The position numbers were made by a program, and so were the translations under genes. From NCBI RefSeq assembly GCF_000143145.1, contig NC_014313.1, forward strand, positions 1,302,001 to 1,366,000: DNA of 64,000 nucleotides. Direction: 5' to 3'. The notes under the pieces are model-generated. The model worked only from the letters and a program-made list of their open reading frames with translations. It searched no databases and was not told the DNA's origin. Below, piece after piece: positions 27,624 to 34,940 of the stretch. Source of the stretch: Hyphomicrobium denitrificans ATCC 51888. Its GTDB lineage: Bacteria > Pseudomonadota > Alphaproteobacteria > Rhizobiales > Hyphomicrobiaceae. How positions within the stretch are numbered: the first letter of the stretch is position 1; the number at the start of each line of letters is the position of its first letter.

Positions 27624-28889
27624 ATGATCCCTGCAGATCGAGCACAAACGATTTCCACCGTTAGCCTGGGATTGAAACAGAATTGGCGGCAATTCTCTCT
27701 GCTGGTTTTGATCAACGCCTTTGTTGGCGGCATGGTCGGCATCGAGCGGACCGTCGTGCCGTTGATCGGCGCCGAGGATTTCCATATCGAGTCCGCGACG
27801 CTCATCACCTCATTCATCGTCAGCTTTGGTTTGGTCAAAGCGTTCGCCAATCTTGTATCCGGCCAGTTGGCGGACCGTTGGGGTCGTAAGCATGTCCTGG
27901 TGATCGGTTGGCTGATCGGGCTGCCCGTTCCGTTCATGATTATCGGTGCGCCAAACTGGGGATGGATTATCGCGGCAAACGTTCTGCTCGGATTGAGCCA
28001 GGGCTTCGCCTGGTCGATGACGGTCATCATGAAGATCGACCTCGTCGGCCCCAAGAGCCGCGGGCTCGCGGTCGGGCTGAACGAGTTCGCTGGCTATTTT
28101 GCCGTTGGCGCGACGGCTTTTCTGACGGGCTATCTCGCGAGCCAATACGGGCTGCGCCCCGTACCGATCTATCTCGGAGTTTTTTACGCCGTTGCAGGCA
28201 CGTTGCTTTCGACGCTGGTCGTTCGCGATACGCGCCATCACGTCGAGCTCGAGGCGAAAGGTGCCGCTCAAGATGCGTCTCCGCTCTCCTTCCGAGAGGT
28301 GTTTCTGCTGACATCGTGCAAGGATCGCAATCTGTTCGCGGCCAGCCAGGCAGGACTCGTCAACAACCTCAATGACGGAATGAGCTGGGGCATCTTCCCG
28401 CTATTCTTTACCGGGCTCGGACTTGGCGTGGAGCGGATCGGCATCATCAAGGCGATCTATCCGATGGTCTGGGGTATCACCCAGGTCGTGACCGGCCCAT
28501 TGAGCGACCGCTGGGGCAGAAAGGGATTGATCGTCGGAGGAATGTGGGTTCAAGCCGGCGGGCTAATTTTGACGGCTGTCAGCAGCGAGTTCAGCGGCTG
28601 GATGGTCGCAAGCGTTCTTCTCGGACTCGGCACCGCGATGGTCTATCCGAGCCTGATCGCCGCCGTCTCCGATGCCGCGCATCCTTCCTGGCGCGCGCGA
28701 TCTCTCAGCGTCTATCGATTTTGGCGCGACCTCGGCTACGCAATCGGCGCGCTTTCGGCTGGCCTCATCGCAGATCGCTTTGGGTTTGCTGCCGCCATCT
28801 GCGCTATCGGCGCTCTGACATTCGTATCGGGCTGTGTCGTTGCCGTTGTGATGACCGACGATAATCGACGGATGGCCAGGCGGCCTTAA
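27624..28889 (+). CDS. MFS transporter
   Basis: The 421-residue protein has twelve predicted helices in two halves with the MFS loop motif GQLADRWGRKHVLVIG after TM2 and the matching GPLSDRWGRKGLIVGG in the second half. It is an inner-membrane transporter of unknown substrate. Divergent from the sensor kinase of the osmC operon, so it may export or import the compound sensed there (inference). Confidence 0.88.
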   Translation: MIPADRAQTISTVSLGLKQNWRQFSLLVLINAFVGGMVGIERTVVPLIGAEDFHIESATLITSFIVSFGLVKAFANLVSGQLADRWGRKHVLVIGWLIGLPVPFMIIGAPNWGWIIAANVLLGLSQGFAWSMTVIMKIDLVGPKSRGLAVGLNEFAGYFAVGATAFLTGYLASQYGLRPVPIYLGVFYAVAGTLLSTLVVRDTRHHVELEAKGAAQDASPLSFREVFLLTSCKDRNLFAASQAGLVNNLNDGMSWGIFPLFFTGLGLGVERIGIIKAIYPMVWGITQVVTGPLSDRWGRKGLIVGGMWVQAGGLILTAVSSEFSGWMVASVLLGLGTAMVYPSLIAAVSDAAHPSWRARSLSVYRFWRDLGYAIGALSAGLIADRFGFAAAICAIGALTFVSGCVVAVVMTDDNRRMARRP

Positions 28890-28974
28890 GCACCCGAGCC
28901 TCGATAGCGCCGATCATATTTTTCTCGTCGCCACCTGGAGCCGGATGCGTTCGCTACTCTGCCGCAAATGAAAA

Positions 28975-29004
28975 TGGCCGGCATGAGCGTGATCATGCCG
29001 GCCA
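28975..29004 (-). terminator. Terminator of xoxF
   Basis: TGGCCGGCATGA and TCATGCCGGCCA form a perfect 12-bp stem with a six-base loop. Read on the minus strand it is followed by TTTTCATTT. It lies 36 bp past the xoxF stop. Confidence 0.8.
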
Positions 29005-29040
29005 AGGTGCTCGTAGCCTGAGACTTCTATGGAGGAAGCG

Positions 29041-30867
29041 CTATGGCAACGAGAAGACGGTGAGCGAGCCACCCAGGTTGGTGTACTGCTTGAGGCCAGC
29101 GTAGCCGCCGACAGCGCCGAGGCCGTCGTTCGGATTCGTCAAGCCAGCCGCGAGACCGATACCGGCCCAGCCACCAACGCCCGAGAACACGGCGACGTAC
29201 TGTTTGCCGCCGTGCGTGTACGTCATCGCATTGCCGATGATGCCCGACGGCGTCTTGAACTTGAACAGCTCCTTGCCATCCTTCTGATCGACGGCTTTGA
29301 AGTAGCCCTCGAGCGTGCCGTAGAAGGCAATGCCGCCAGCTGTCGTCAACGCGCCTGACCAGACCGAGAACTGCTCAGGCTTCGACCAGACGATCTTGCC
29401 CTTCACGCCATCCCAGGCAATGAAGTTACCCATGCCGCCGTGGCTGTCGGGCGCCGGATACATCGACAAGGTCGCGCCCACGTAGGGCTGACCAGCGGTG
29501 TACGAAACTTTGAAGGGTTCGTAGTCCATGCACACGTGGTTCGTCGGCACGTAGAACAAGCCGGTCAGCTTCGAGTAGGAAGCCGGCTGCTGGTCCTTGG
29601 AGCCGAGAGCCGCGGGGCAGATGCCCTTGTGGTTGACGTCGGTTCCCTTGCCATCCGCGAACGTTGAGTACTTGGCGACGCGGATCGGACGTCCATAGTT
29701 CTTGCTGGACTTGTCCATGTCGACGCCGGTGGCCCAGTTCACGACCGGATCGAATTTTTCAGCGACGAGAAGCTCGCCCGTAGCGCGATCCCAGGTGTAG
29801 CCGAAGCCGTTACGGTCGAAGTGCGTGACCGCTTTGCGCTTCGTGCCGCCGAAGTCGAGTTCGGCAAGGATCGGCTCGTTGACGCCGTCATAGTCCCACT
29901 CGTCGAACGGCGTCATCTGGTATGCCCACTTGGCGATACCGGTATCGGCATCGCGAGCAAACATCGTCATCGAGTAAAGCTGATCGATCGGCTTGCCATC
30001 CGGTCCCGCGCGCTGGCCAGCGTTCCAGGTCGAGGGATTGCCGGTGCCGTAGTACATGAGGTTCAAGTCAGGATCGAAGGCCATGTAGCCCCACGTCGAA
30101 CCGCCGCCGATCTTCCACTGATCGCCATTCCAGGTCTTCAAGGACGAGTCCTTGCCGACCGGCTTGCCGAGCATCATGGTCTTCTCGGGGTCGACCAGCA
30201 CATCGGAGTCGGGCCCCATGGAATAAGCACGCCATACGCGCTTGCCACTGTTGATGTCGTATGCGGTCATCGAACAGCGGACGCCGAACTCGGCGCCGGA
30301 GATGCCGACGACAATCTTGTCTTTGATGACCATCGGAGCTTGCGTGCCGGTCTCGCCTCTCTTCGGGTCGCCGTTGACGACCTTCCAGAGTTCCTTGCCG
30401 GTCTTCGCATCGAGAGCTACGAGCGAAGTGTCAGCCTGGTGCAGGAAGATCTTGCCGTCGGCATAAGCGAGGCCGCGGTTGACCGTATCGCAGCACATCA
30501 CCGGAATGACGGCCGGATCCTGCTTCGGCTCGTACTTCCAGATGATCTTCTGTTCGTCGGCGAGGTTTAGAGCGAACACGATGTTCGGGAACGCCGAGTG
30601 AAGCCACATGGTGTCGCCGATGACCAGCGGGCCGCCTTCATGGCCGCGCAGGACGCCGGTCGAGAACGTCCAAGCCACTTTGAGCTGGCCGACGTTTTCG
30701 GTCGTGATCTGGTCGAGCGTCGAATAACGGGTGCCGGCATAGTCGCCGGACTGGATTGCCCAGTTATTCGGATCGCTGGTCAACTTGATCACGGATTCGT
30801 TGGCCCAACTCGGCCCTGAAAACGCAGCCGTCGCCAATAATCCGAGTGTAAATGCACTTTTGCGCAT
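29041..30867 (-). CDS. xoxF: Lanthanide-dependent PQQ methanol dehydrogenase XoxF
   Basis: This 608-residue periplasmic quinoprotein oxidises methanol (and can oxidise formaldehyde) with PQQ and a rare-earth ion. Seen: signal peptide [20 protein letters not shown], the adjacent-cysteine pair Cys125-Cys126, metal ligands Glu193 (GISGAEFG) and Asn277 (YGTGNPST), catalytic Asp325 and the extra Asp327 in [10 protein letters not shown]. That extra Asp is the hallmark of lanthanide-type enzymes; MxaF in this window has Ala at the same place. ATG 30867 follows GGAGG by seven bases. No xoxG or xoxJ adjoins it, unlike many xoxF loci. It is the first gene of a locus with a response regulator and lanmodulin. 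Confidence 0.95.
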   Translation of the reverse strand: MRKSAFTLGLLATAAFSGPSWANESVIKLTSDPNNWAIQSGDYAGTRYSTLDQITTENVGQLKVAWTFSTGVLRGHEGGPLVIGDTMWLHSAFPNIVFALNLADEQKIIWKYEPKQDPAVIPVMCCDTVNRGLAYADGKIFLHQADTSLVALDAKTGKELWKVVNGDPKRGETGTQAPMVIKDKIVVGISGAEFGVRCSMTAYDINSGKRVWRAYSMGPDSDVLVDPEKTMMLGKPVGKDSSLKTWNGDQWKIGGGSTWGYMAFDPDLNLMYYGTGNPSTWNAGQRAGPDGKPIDQLYSMTMFARDADTGIAKWAYQMTPFDEWDYDGVNEPILAELDFGGTKRKAVTHFDRNGFGYTWDRATGELLVAEKFDPVVNWATGVDMDKSSKNYGRPIRVAKYSTFADGKGTDVNHKGICPAALGSKDQQPASYSKLTGLFYVPTNHVCMDYEPFKVSYTAGQPYVGATLSMYPAPDSHGGMGNFIAWDGVKGKIVWSKPEQFSVWSGALTTAGGIAFYGTLEGYFKAVDQKDGKELFKFKTPSGIIGNAMTYTHGGKQYVAVFSGVGGWAGIGLAAGLTNPNDGLGAVGGYAGLKQYTNLGGSLTVFSLP

Positions 30868-30935
30868 TGCGCTTCCTCCAAAGATTGCCACGCGTAAAGT
30901 GTTCAGAGCGCCGCTTACCTCAGCATTCAATTCGG

Positions 30936-30950
30936 CGGGATTTATTCCCG
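30936..30950 (-). promoter_or_regulatory. Inverted repeat upstream of xoxF
   Basis: CGGGATTTATTCCCG (5-bp arms, 5-bp centre) lies about 70 bp before the xoxF ATG. On the coding strand it reads GGGAA-N4-TCCC, like the first site before lanM. Candidate operator. Confidence 0.45.
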
Positions 30951-31082
30951 TCTTGGTTCCGAATGCCGGAGGCCTAATCACTTTCCACGAGTGAAAAAGC
31001 GGCAATTCTCATGAACACGTGCACTAACTCACTCATGGGCGAGTTTGGCAATACAGCTGGCATTAATTGCGGTCGCGTTTGC

Positions 31083-31180
31083 TGGAAAATATGCAAATGG
31101 GAAAATATCCAAATATATGCAGGAATATTTTCTGATTTTGTATCGGTATTTTCCTGATTGCTTTTGGTCTAATATTTCTG
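31083..31180. promoter_or_regulatory. AT-rich region with repeats between xoxF and the small exported protein gene
   Basis: Imperfect repeats at 31099 (GGGAAAATATCCA), 31121 (AGGAATATTTTCT) and 31143 (TCGGTATTTTCCT) are spaced 22 bp apart; a related TGGAAAATATGCA starts at 31083. The stretch is strongly AT-rich against the GC-rich background and lies 20-120 bp upstream of the ATG at 31204. Confidence 0.4.
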
Positions 31181-31203
31181 CGTGAGGAATTCGAAGGAAT
31201 TGC

Positions 31204-31524
31204 ATGCAACCCGCTCGTCTCAAGATTGCTGCCGCATCGACGTTGCTGTTGGTGCCGATGCTGATTGCCAGCGCATCGACAGGGATGGCCAATACCGATG
31301 CTCCGCGGTGGGAGGTGGGAAGCATCTGCCAGGCGGCGAAATCCGTGACGGCCTGTACGCGGAGGGAAGCGTTGAGCCGGGCGACGGTGCTTGATCGATG
31401 GCTTGCGACGCCAGATGGAGACCGGCAGTTCTGCCTCGAGGAACTGAAGACGAAAGACGTCGAAAGCTACTGGAGTTTGCTTGATTGTCTGGGGAACCGC
31501 GCGATCGCGAACGACGCAAGCTAG
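31204..31524 (+). CDS. Small exported cysteine-containing protein in the lanthanide locus
   Basis: The 106-residue product has a signal peptide (MQPARLKIAAASTLLLVPML, cleavage near MANT). The mature part of about 75 residues has four Cys: SICQAAKSVTACT, DRQFCLEEL and LLDCLGN, suggesting two disulfides, and is otherwise helical. I do not recognise the family. The position between xoxF and the response-regulator/lanM pair suggests a periplasmic role in lanthanide-dependent methanol oxidation (inference). AAGGA precedes the ATG. Confidence 0.65.
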   Translation: MQPARLKIAAASTLLLVPMLIASASTGMANTDAPRWEVGSICQAAKSVTACTRREALSRATVLDRWLATPDGDRQFCLEELKTKDVESYWSLLDCLGNRAIANDAS

Positions 31525-31597
31525 TCCGTGTTCATGTAAGCGCGATTGTCTCGTCTTTGATGGCGCAATCGGTCGAATCCCGTGTGATCTTAGCGTC

Positions 31598-31610
31598 GGG
31601 AAGAATTCTC
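31598..31610. promoter_or_regulatory. GGGA-N5-TCTC site upstream of the response regulator gene
   Basis: GGGAAGAATTCTC lies 80 bp before the GTG at 31690 and matches the first lanM site (GGGAAAAATTCCC) at 11 of 13 positions. Confidence 0.35.
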
Positions 31611-31689
31611 GGCGTAATCAGCGTTGATATTCGAATATGTGCCGCTAGAACATGTTTGAATTCCGGAAGTTAATCTCAATGGGCACCTT

Positions 31690-32307
31690 GTGAAGCTACT
31701 CGTCGTCGAGGACCATCCGATCGTCATCTCAGGATGCAGGGCTCTATTCACCGAGGATGCTGGCGTCACGATGATCGAGGCGCGTACGGCTGCGGCGGCG
31801 CGTTTAGCGTTGAAGAATGACGCGCCGGATGTTTCCGTTATCGATATCAATTTGCCCGATGGGTCTGGCCTCGAGCTCACGCGCGAGTTCATTGCTCATG
31901 ATCCAGAAGCCAAGATTGTCGTCTTCTCTATGAGCGACACGCCGATGCTCGCTATTCAGGCGGTTGAGTGCGGCGCCAAGAGCTATGTCAGCAAAAACGG
32001 AAGCCCCAGCGATCTGAAGGACGCTGTTTTCGCCGTGGCGCGCGGGGAGATCTGGATCTCGGATGATCTCATCCAGGAGATGGCGCTGCTGCGCGCGAAA
32101 GCTTTTGGAGCGACGACGTTCCTGAGCGAGCGCGAGCATCAGGTGCTGAGAATGTTGGCGCGCGGCCGCAGCATGGCGGAAATCGCCAACGATATCTCTG
32201 TATCGTACAAAACCGTTGCGGCAGACTGCGCCATGCTGAGAACGAAGCTCGGCGCGCGAACCTCGTCCGAATTGATCCGCATTGCCGTCGAGTTGAAACT
32301 CGTTTGA
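31690..32307 (+). CDS. Orphan LuxR-family response regulator between xoxF and lanM
   Basis: The 205-residue protein has a receiver domain (EDH at residues 7-9, phosphoacceptor Asp52 in SVIDINLPDGSG, Lys in YVSKNGSP) and a LuxR-type HTH (LSEREHQVLRMLARGRSMAE, SVSYKTVAADCAMLRTKLGA). It resembles the second regulator at 48494 in its unusual end of the recognition helix (SYKTVA.. versus SYKTIAN..). No kinase gene adjoins it. It is probably linked to control of methanol dehydrogenase expression, as MxaB is in Methylobacterium; identity with MxaB is not claimed. The start is GTG at 31690. Confidence 0.88.
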   Translation: MKLLVVEDHPIVISGCRALFTEDAGVTMIEARTAAAARLALKNDAPDVSVIDINLPDGSGLELTREFIAHDPEAKIVVFSMSDTPMLAIQAVECGAKSYVSKNGSPSDLKDAVFAVARGEIWISDDLIQEMALLRAKAFGATTFLSEREHQVLRMLARGRSMAEIANDISVSYKTVAADCAMLRTKLGARTSSELIRIAVELKLV

Positions 32308-32419
32308 GAAAACTCTGATCGGGCCTAAAGTCAGCGCCAACTCCGTGCAGCTTCGATAGCGCAGAAGCAAGGCTCTCCGGCGTCCAGGCGACGCTGCTGG
32401 CGAGCGCTTCCATGTCAAT

Positions 32420-32517
32420 GGGAAAAATTCCCGATTTCATCGGGAAATTATCACCTTACTTCGGGAATTCATCCTCATATACCGTGCAATTCGCCTATCG
32501 CGCCGGGAATTAATTCT
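32420..32517 (+). promoter_or_regulatory. Phased array of GGGAA sites upstream of lanM
   Basis: Four 13-base elements start at 32420 (GGGAAAAATTCCC), 32442 (GGGAAATTATCAC), 32463 (GGGAATTCATCCT) and 32505 (GGGAATTAATTCT). Their spacing is 22, 21 and 42 bp, that is, two or four helical turns. The last ends about 60 bp before the lanM ATG. The first and second also form a perfect 19-bp inverted arrangement, TTCCCGAT-TTC-ATCGGGAA, at 32428-32446. Confidence 0.55.
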
Positions 32518-32579
32518 AGCGCGGCAGGACGAGAGGCACGGATTGCGGCTGCGCAATCGATAGATCGGAGTTCACACGG

Positions 32580-32987
32580 ATGAAGCTCAAATTGTTAGGC
32601 TTGGCCGCTTTGCTGCTGGTTCCGGGATTGGCCGCATCGGCTCATCTCGATAAGGCGATGGCGGCATCGGCATCGTTGACGGCGCTTGATCCGGACAATG
32701 ACGGCACCGTGGATCTTCAGGAAGCCAAAGCAGCCGCCGCCAAGCTGTTCACGAAGCTTGATCCCGATAACGACGGCACGCTCGACGCAAAAGAGCTGTC
32801 GGGCCGTGTGGACGAAGCGGAGCTGAAGGCGGCTGATCCGGATAACGACGGCACGCTGGATCAGAAAGAATACGAAGCCATTGTCGAAGCGCGCTTCAAG
32901 GCGGCTAATCCGGACGACGACGGCACGCTCGATGAAAAAGAGCTTTCGACCGATGCCGGGAAAGCATTCCTGCTTCTCGTGGAATAA
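32580..32987 (+). CDS. lanM: Lanmodulin-like periplasmic lanthanide-binding EF-hand protein
   Basis: The 135-residue product has a signal peptide (MKLKLLGLAALLLVPGLAAS) and four EF-hand loops: residues 37-48 (DPDNDGTVDLQE), 61-72 (DPDNDGTLDAKE), 86-97 (DPDNDGTLDQKE) and 110-121 (NPDDDGTLDEKE). Pro at loop position 2, the very short gaps between loops (about 12 residues) and Asn at the first position of loop 4 are the known hallmarks of lanmodulin, which binds rare-earth ions at picomolar affinity. The fully repeated DPDNDGT core is especially regular. The neighbour xoxF needs lanthanides. GGAG lies ten bases before ATG 32580. Confidence 0.93.
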   Translation: MKLKLLGLAALLLVPGLAASAHLDKAMAASASLTALDPDNDGTVDLQEAKAAAAKLFTKLDPDNDGTLDAKELSGRVDEAELKAADPDNDGTLDQKEYEAIVEARFKAANPDDDGTLDEKELSTDAGKAFLLLVE

Positions 32988-32994
32988 TTTCTCA

Positions 32995-33065
32995 TTACTG
33001 CGCTGCCGGGTGGCTTGGCGGATACAACAGCCACGCGTTCGTCTGGTTGCCCGGCAGTGCAGTGA
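32995..33065 (+). terminator. Long stem-loop after lanM
   Basis: TTACTGCGCTGCCGGG (32995-33010) pairs with CCCGGCAGTGCAGTGA (33050-33065), with two G-T-type mismatches, and a smaller TGGCT/AGCCA stem sits inside the loop. No T-run follows, so it may be a transcript-end stabiliser rather than a terminator. Confidence 0.45.
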
Positions 33066-33174
33066 TTGATGTTTGCCGAATCTCTCTGCAGCTTTTCAAG
33101 AAACGCAGACATCGACGGCGAGGAACTCTCAGGAAGCAGCTCGAATTGATCCCAACCCACTTCGGAGGTTATCC

Positions 33175-33558
33175 GTGCAACGGTCAGCATCTCCTCTTTT
33201 TCTGGGTACTGCTCTGGCGGTCATCGCTGGTTGGTCAATATCAGCTTTCTCCGACGCTCCGGCACGCGTGAAGGGTTATTTCTGCGGCGCTAAAAGCGAG
33301 CAGGTCGCCTACATGCAGCGCCTTGCTGCCGGCGACAGCGAAGAAATCGCGGCCAACACCGTGAACAAATCTGCGGGCAAGCAGACCTGCGCCTATTTCC
33401 TTCCTGCCGACGCGATCCCGGTCAAAGACCAGGTCGTCATGAGCGGAGGACTGGTGTTCAAGGTGCAAAGCTTCGTCTTCCTGCCTGAAAAGGTCGAGCG
33501 TTGGACCGGGACGTATTTCGGTTCGATGCACTCGAAATCGAAGTACGGCGACATCTGA
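33175..33558 (+). CDS. Small exported protein of unknown function
   Basis: The start is GTG at 33175, six bases after GGAGG; the longer open frame upstream has no ribosome site. The 127-residue product then begins with a signal peptide (RSASPLFLGTALAVIAGWSI, cleavage after SDA). The mature protein has two Cys (GYFCGAKS and KQTCAYFL) and a beta-rich C-terminal half. No family recognised. It lies between lanM and the end of the convergent mxa operon; a link to methanol oxidation is only contextual. Confidence 0.6.
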   Translation: MQRSASPLFLGTALAVIAGWSISAFSDAPARVKGYFCGAKSEQVAYMQRLAAGDSEEIAANTVNKSAGKQTCAYFLPADAIPVKDQVVMSGGLVFKVQSFVFLPEKVERWTGTYFGSMHSKSKYGDI

Positions 33559-33577
33559 CGTTTATGTCGCCGCGCTA

Positions 33578-33913
33578 TCACAAGTCCTGTTTCGGCCCAT
33601 GTTGGGGGAGAACGCCCTCTGGGAGACACGGTTTGCCGACGGCGATGCACTTGAACGTGTTTCGCGGCCCTGCGTGACAATTGACGGCCTTATCCTTGGA
33701 GTTCTCCCAGAACTCGTAACCGCGGCCGAGTGCGCCCGCGCGTGACGACCACCAGACGGTCGCGGCTTTTTTGGCCTCATCCTCCGTTGCGGCAGACGCT
33801 TCGCCGCTTTCGACTTGTGAGCCGCAGAACCGGCCCTCCGCTGCTGCCGGCATGCTTGCGGCAAGCGTCACGCACATGAGAACTGCACATCTTGCGTCGA
33901 TAATTTTCAGCAT
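33578..33913 (-). CDS. Small exported cysteine protein at the distal end of the mxa operon
   Basis: The 111-residue product has a signal peptide (cleavage near AAAE) and a mature region with DEAKKAATVWW, EFWENSKDKAVNC, CHAGPRNTFKC and CIAVGKPC. Its spacing of Trp and the last three Cys matches the protein at 7687-8037, so the two are paralogues. It starts 22 bp after the TraB gene with GGAGCG before ATG, so it probably belongs to the same operon. Function unknown; the conserved Cys suggest a disulfide-stabilised periplasmic domain. Confidence 0.65.
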   Translation of the reverse strand: MLKIIDARCAVLMCVTLAASMPAAAEGRFCGSQVESGEASAATEDEAKKAATVWWSSRAGALGRGYEFWENSKDKAVNCHAGPRNTFKCIAVGKPCLPEGVLPQHGPKQDL

Positions 33914-33934
33914 CGGTCGCTCCTGATTGGGTTG

Positions 33935-34909
33935 TCATTCAATCGCCGTCACCGCGAAGCCGCGCTCACGCAGCAATGCAACGAGTCCGTGCGGGCCGAG
34001 GTGATGCATCGCGCCAACGGCGATGAAGACGCTGCCTTGATCGAGCAGCGGTAAGGCGCGCTCGATCATCCGCTCGTTGCGTTTGCTGACAAGCTCCTCG
34101 CGCAATGATGCGAGCGTCGCATCATCCAGACCGGCATTCGGCGCCAGTTCCCGCGTGAGAGTCCAGGCCGCGTCCATGCGGCGGAAGCGATACAACTCAG
34201 ACATCGTCTGCGTCACGTCATCGACGCGAGGATGAAGCTCGATGCTCGCCTTCAACCACGTCGCCTGCAGATCGGAAGGGATCGATGCGAGCGAACTATA
34301 TTGCTCGAACGTCGTCTCCAGGCCGACGATGCGCGTGCCCGACGCCTGCGCTCTTTCGATGACGAGCGTATCGATCGGCTTCATGCCGAGGTCCTGAAGC
34401 TGCCGCTGACACCGCGAGTCGGCCAGGAACATCGTGACGGCCCAAGGCTTCAAGCCCAAAGCCAGCTGCGGCGGATAACCGGCATCGGCAAGAACTTTTT
34501 CGACGACGGCCATTTCATCGTCGGCGAGAATGCGCTGCAACTCGCGATCGCGCGAAACCATCAACGGCTGCGCTTGCGCCATCGCGTTGGTCAGAGAGGA
34601 TCGCGATGTCTCAGCGGCTTCAACGGCGACGACCTTCGAGGAGTCGATCGCTGCAAGGGTGGCTTGTGACAGACTCTGCAGATTTTTATCGATGACATGA
34701 ACCGTTCCGAACAAGAACGATGCGGGTGTCCCGCTCTTGTCGATCCGCCAAAGAACGGCTTCGCTGTTGGCAACGCGACTTGCGTCATTGAGGATCTTTT
34801 CGAGCTTGCCTCTATCGCGATGGTCGATCTCGTACAGCACGCTCGTCGGCACGCATGGCGTCTCGTCGGCGTCTTTCGATGTCGCTGAGAAGCCGAAGTT
34901 TGTTGTCAT
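33935..34909 (-). CDS. TraB/GumN family protein
   Basis: The product of at least 324 residues carries the TraB/GumN layout: SFLFGTVHVIDKNLQSLS near the N-terminus with the GTxH motif, a central helical region, and the terminal GAMHHLGPHGLVALLRERGF with the second conserved His block. Some members are thought to be metal-dependent proteases; no function is established in methanol oxidation. The ATG at 34909 is the only clear start, but the in-frame residues before it (CGWILLLA) look like a signal-peptide core, so translation may begin further upstream or at a non-ATG codon near the propeller stop. It lies 31 bp after the propeller gene. Confidence 0.78.
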   Translation of the reverse strand: MTTNFGFSATSKDADETPCVPTSVLYEIDHRDRGKLEKILNDASRVANSEAVLWRIDKSGTPASFLFGTVHVIDKNLQSLSQATLAAIDSSKVVAVEAAETSRSSLTNAMAQAQPLMVSRDRELQRILADDEMAVVEKVLADAGYPPQLALGLKPWAVTMFLADSRCQRQLQDLGMKPIDTLVIERAQASGTRIVGLETTFEQYSSLASIPSDLQATWLKASIELHPRVDDVTQTMSELYRFRRMDAAWTLTRELAPNAGLDDATLASLREELVSKRNERMIERALPLLDQGSVFIAVGAMHHLGPHGLVALLRERGFAVTAIE

Positions 34910-34940
34910 CGCCAACAACAGAATCCAGCCGCAGCGGTGC

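Noticed and set aside
29029..29049. Ribosome-site-like GGAGGAAGCGCTATG on the plus strand after xoxF
   Set aside because: The following frame runs antisense to xoxF and encodes no recognisable protein.
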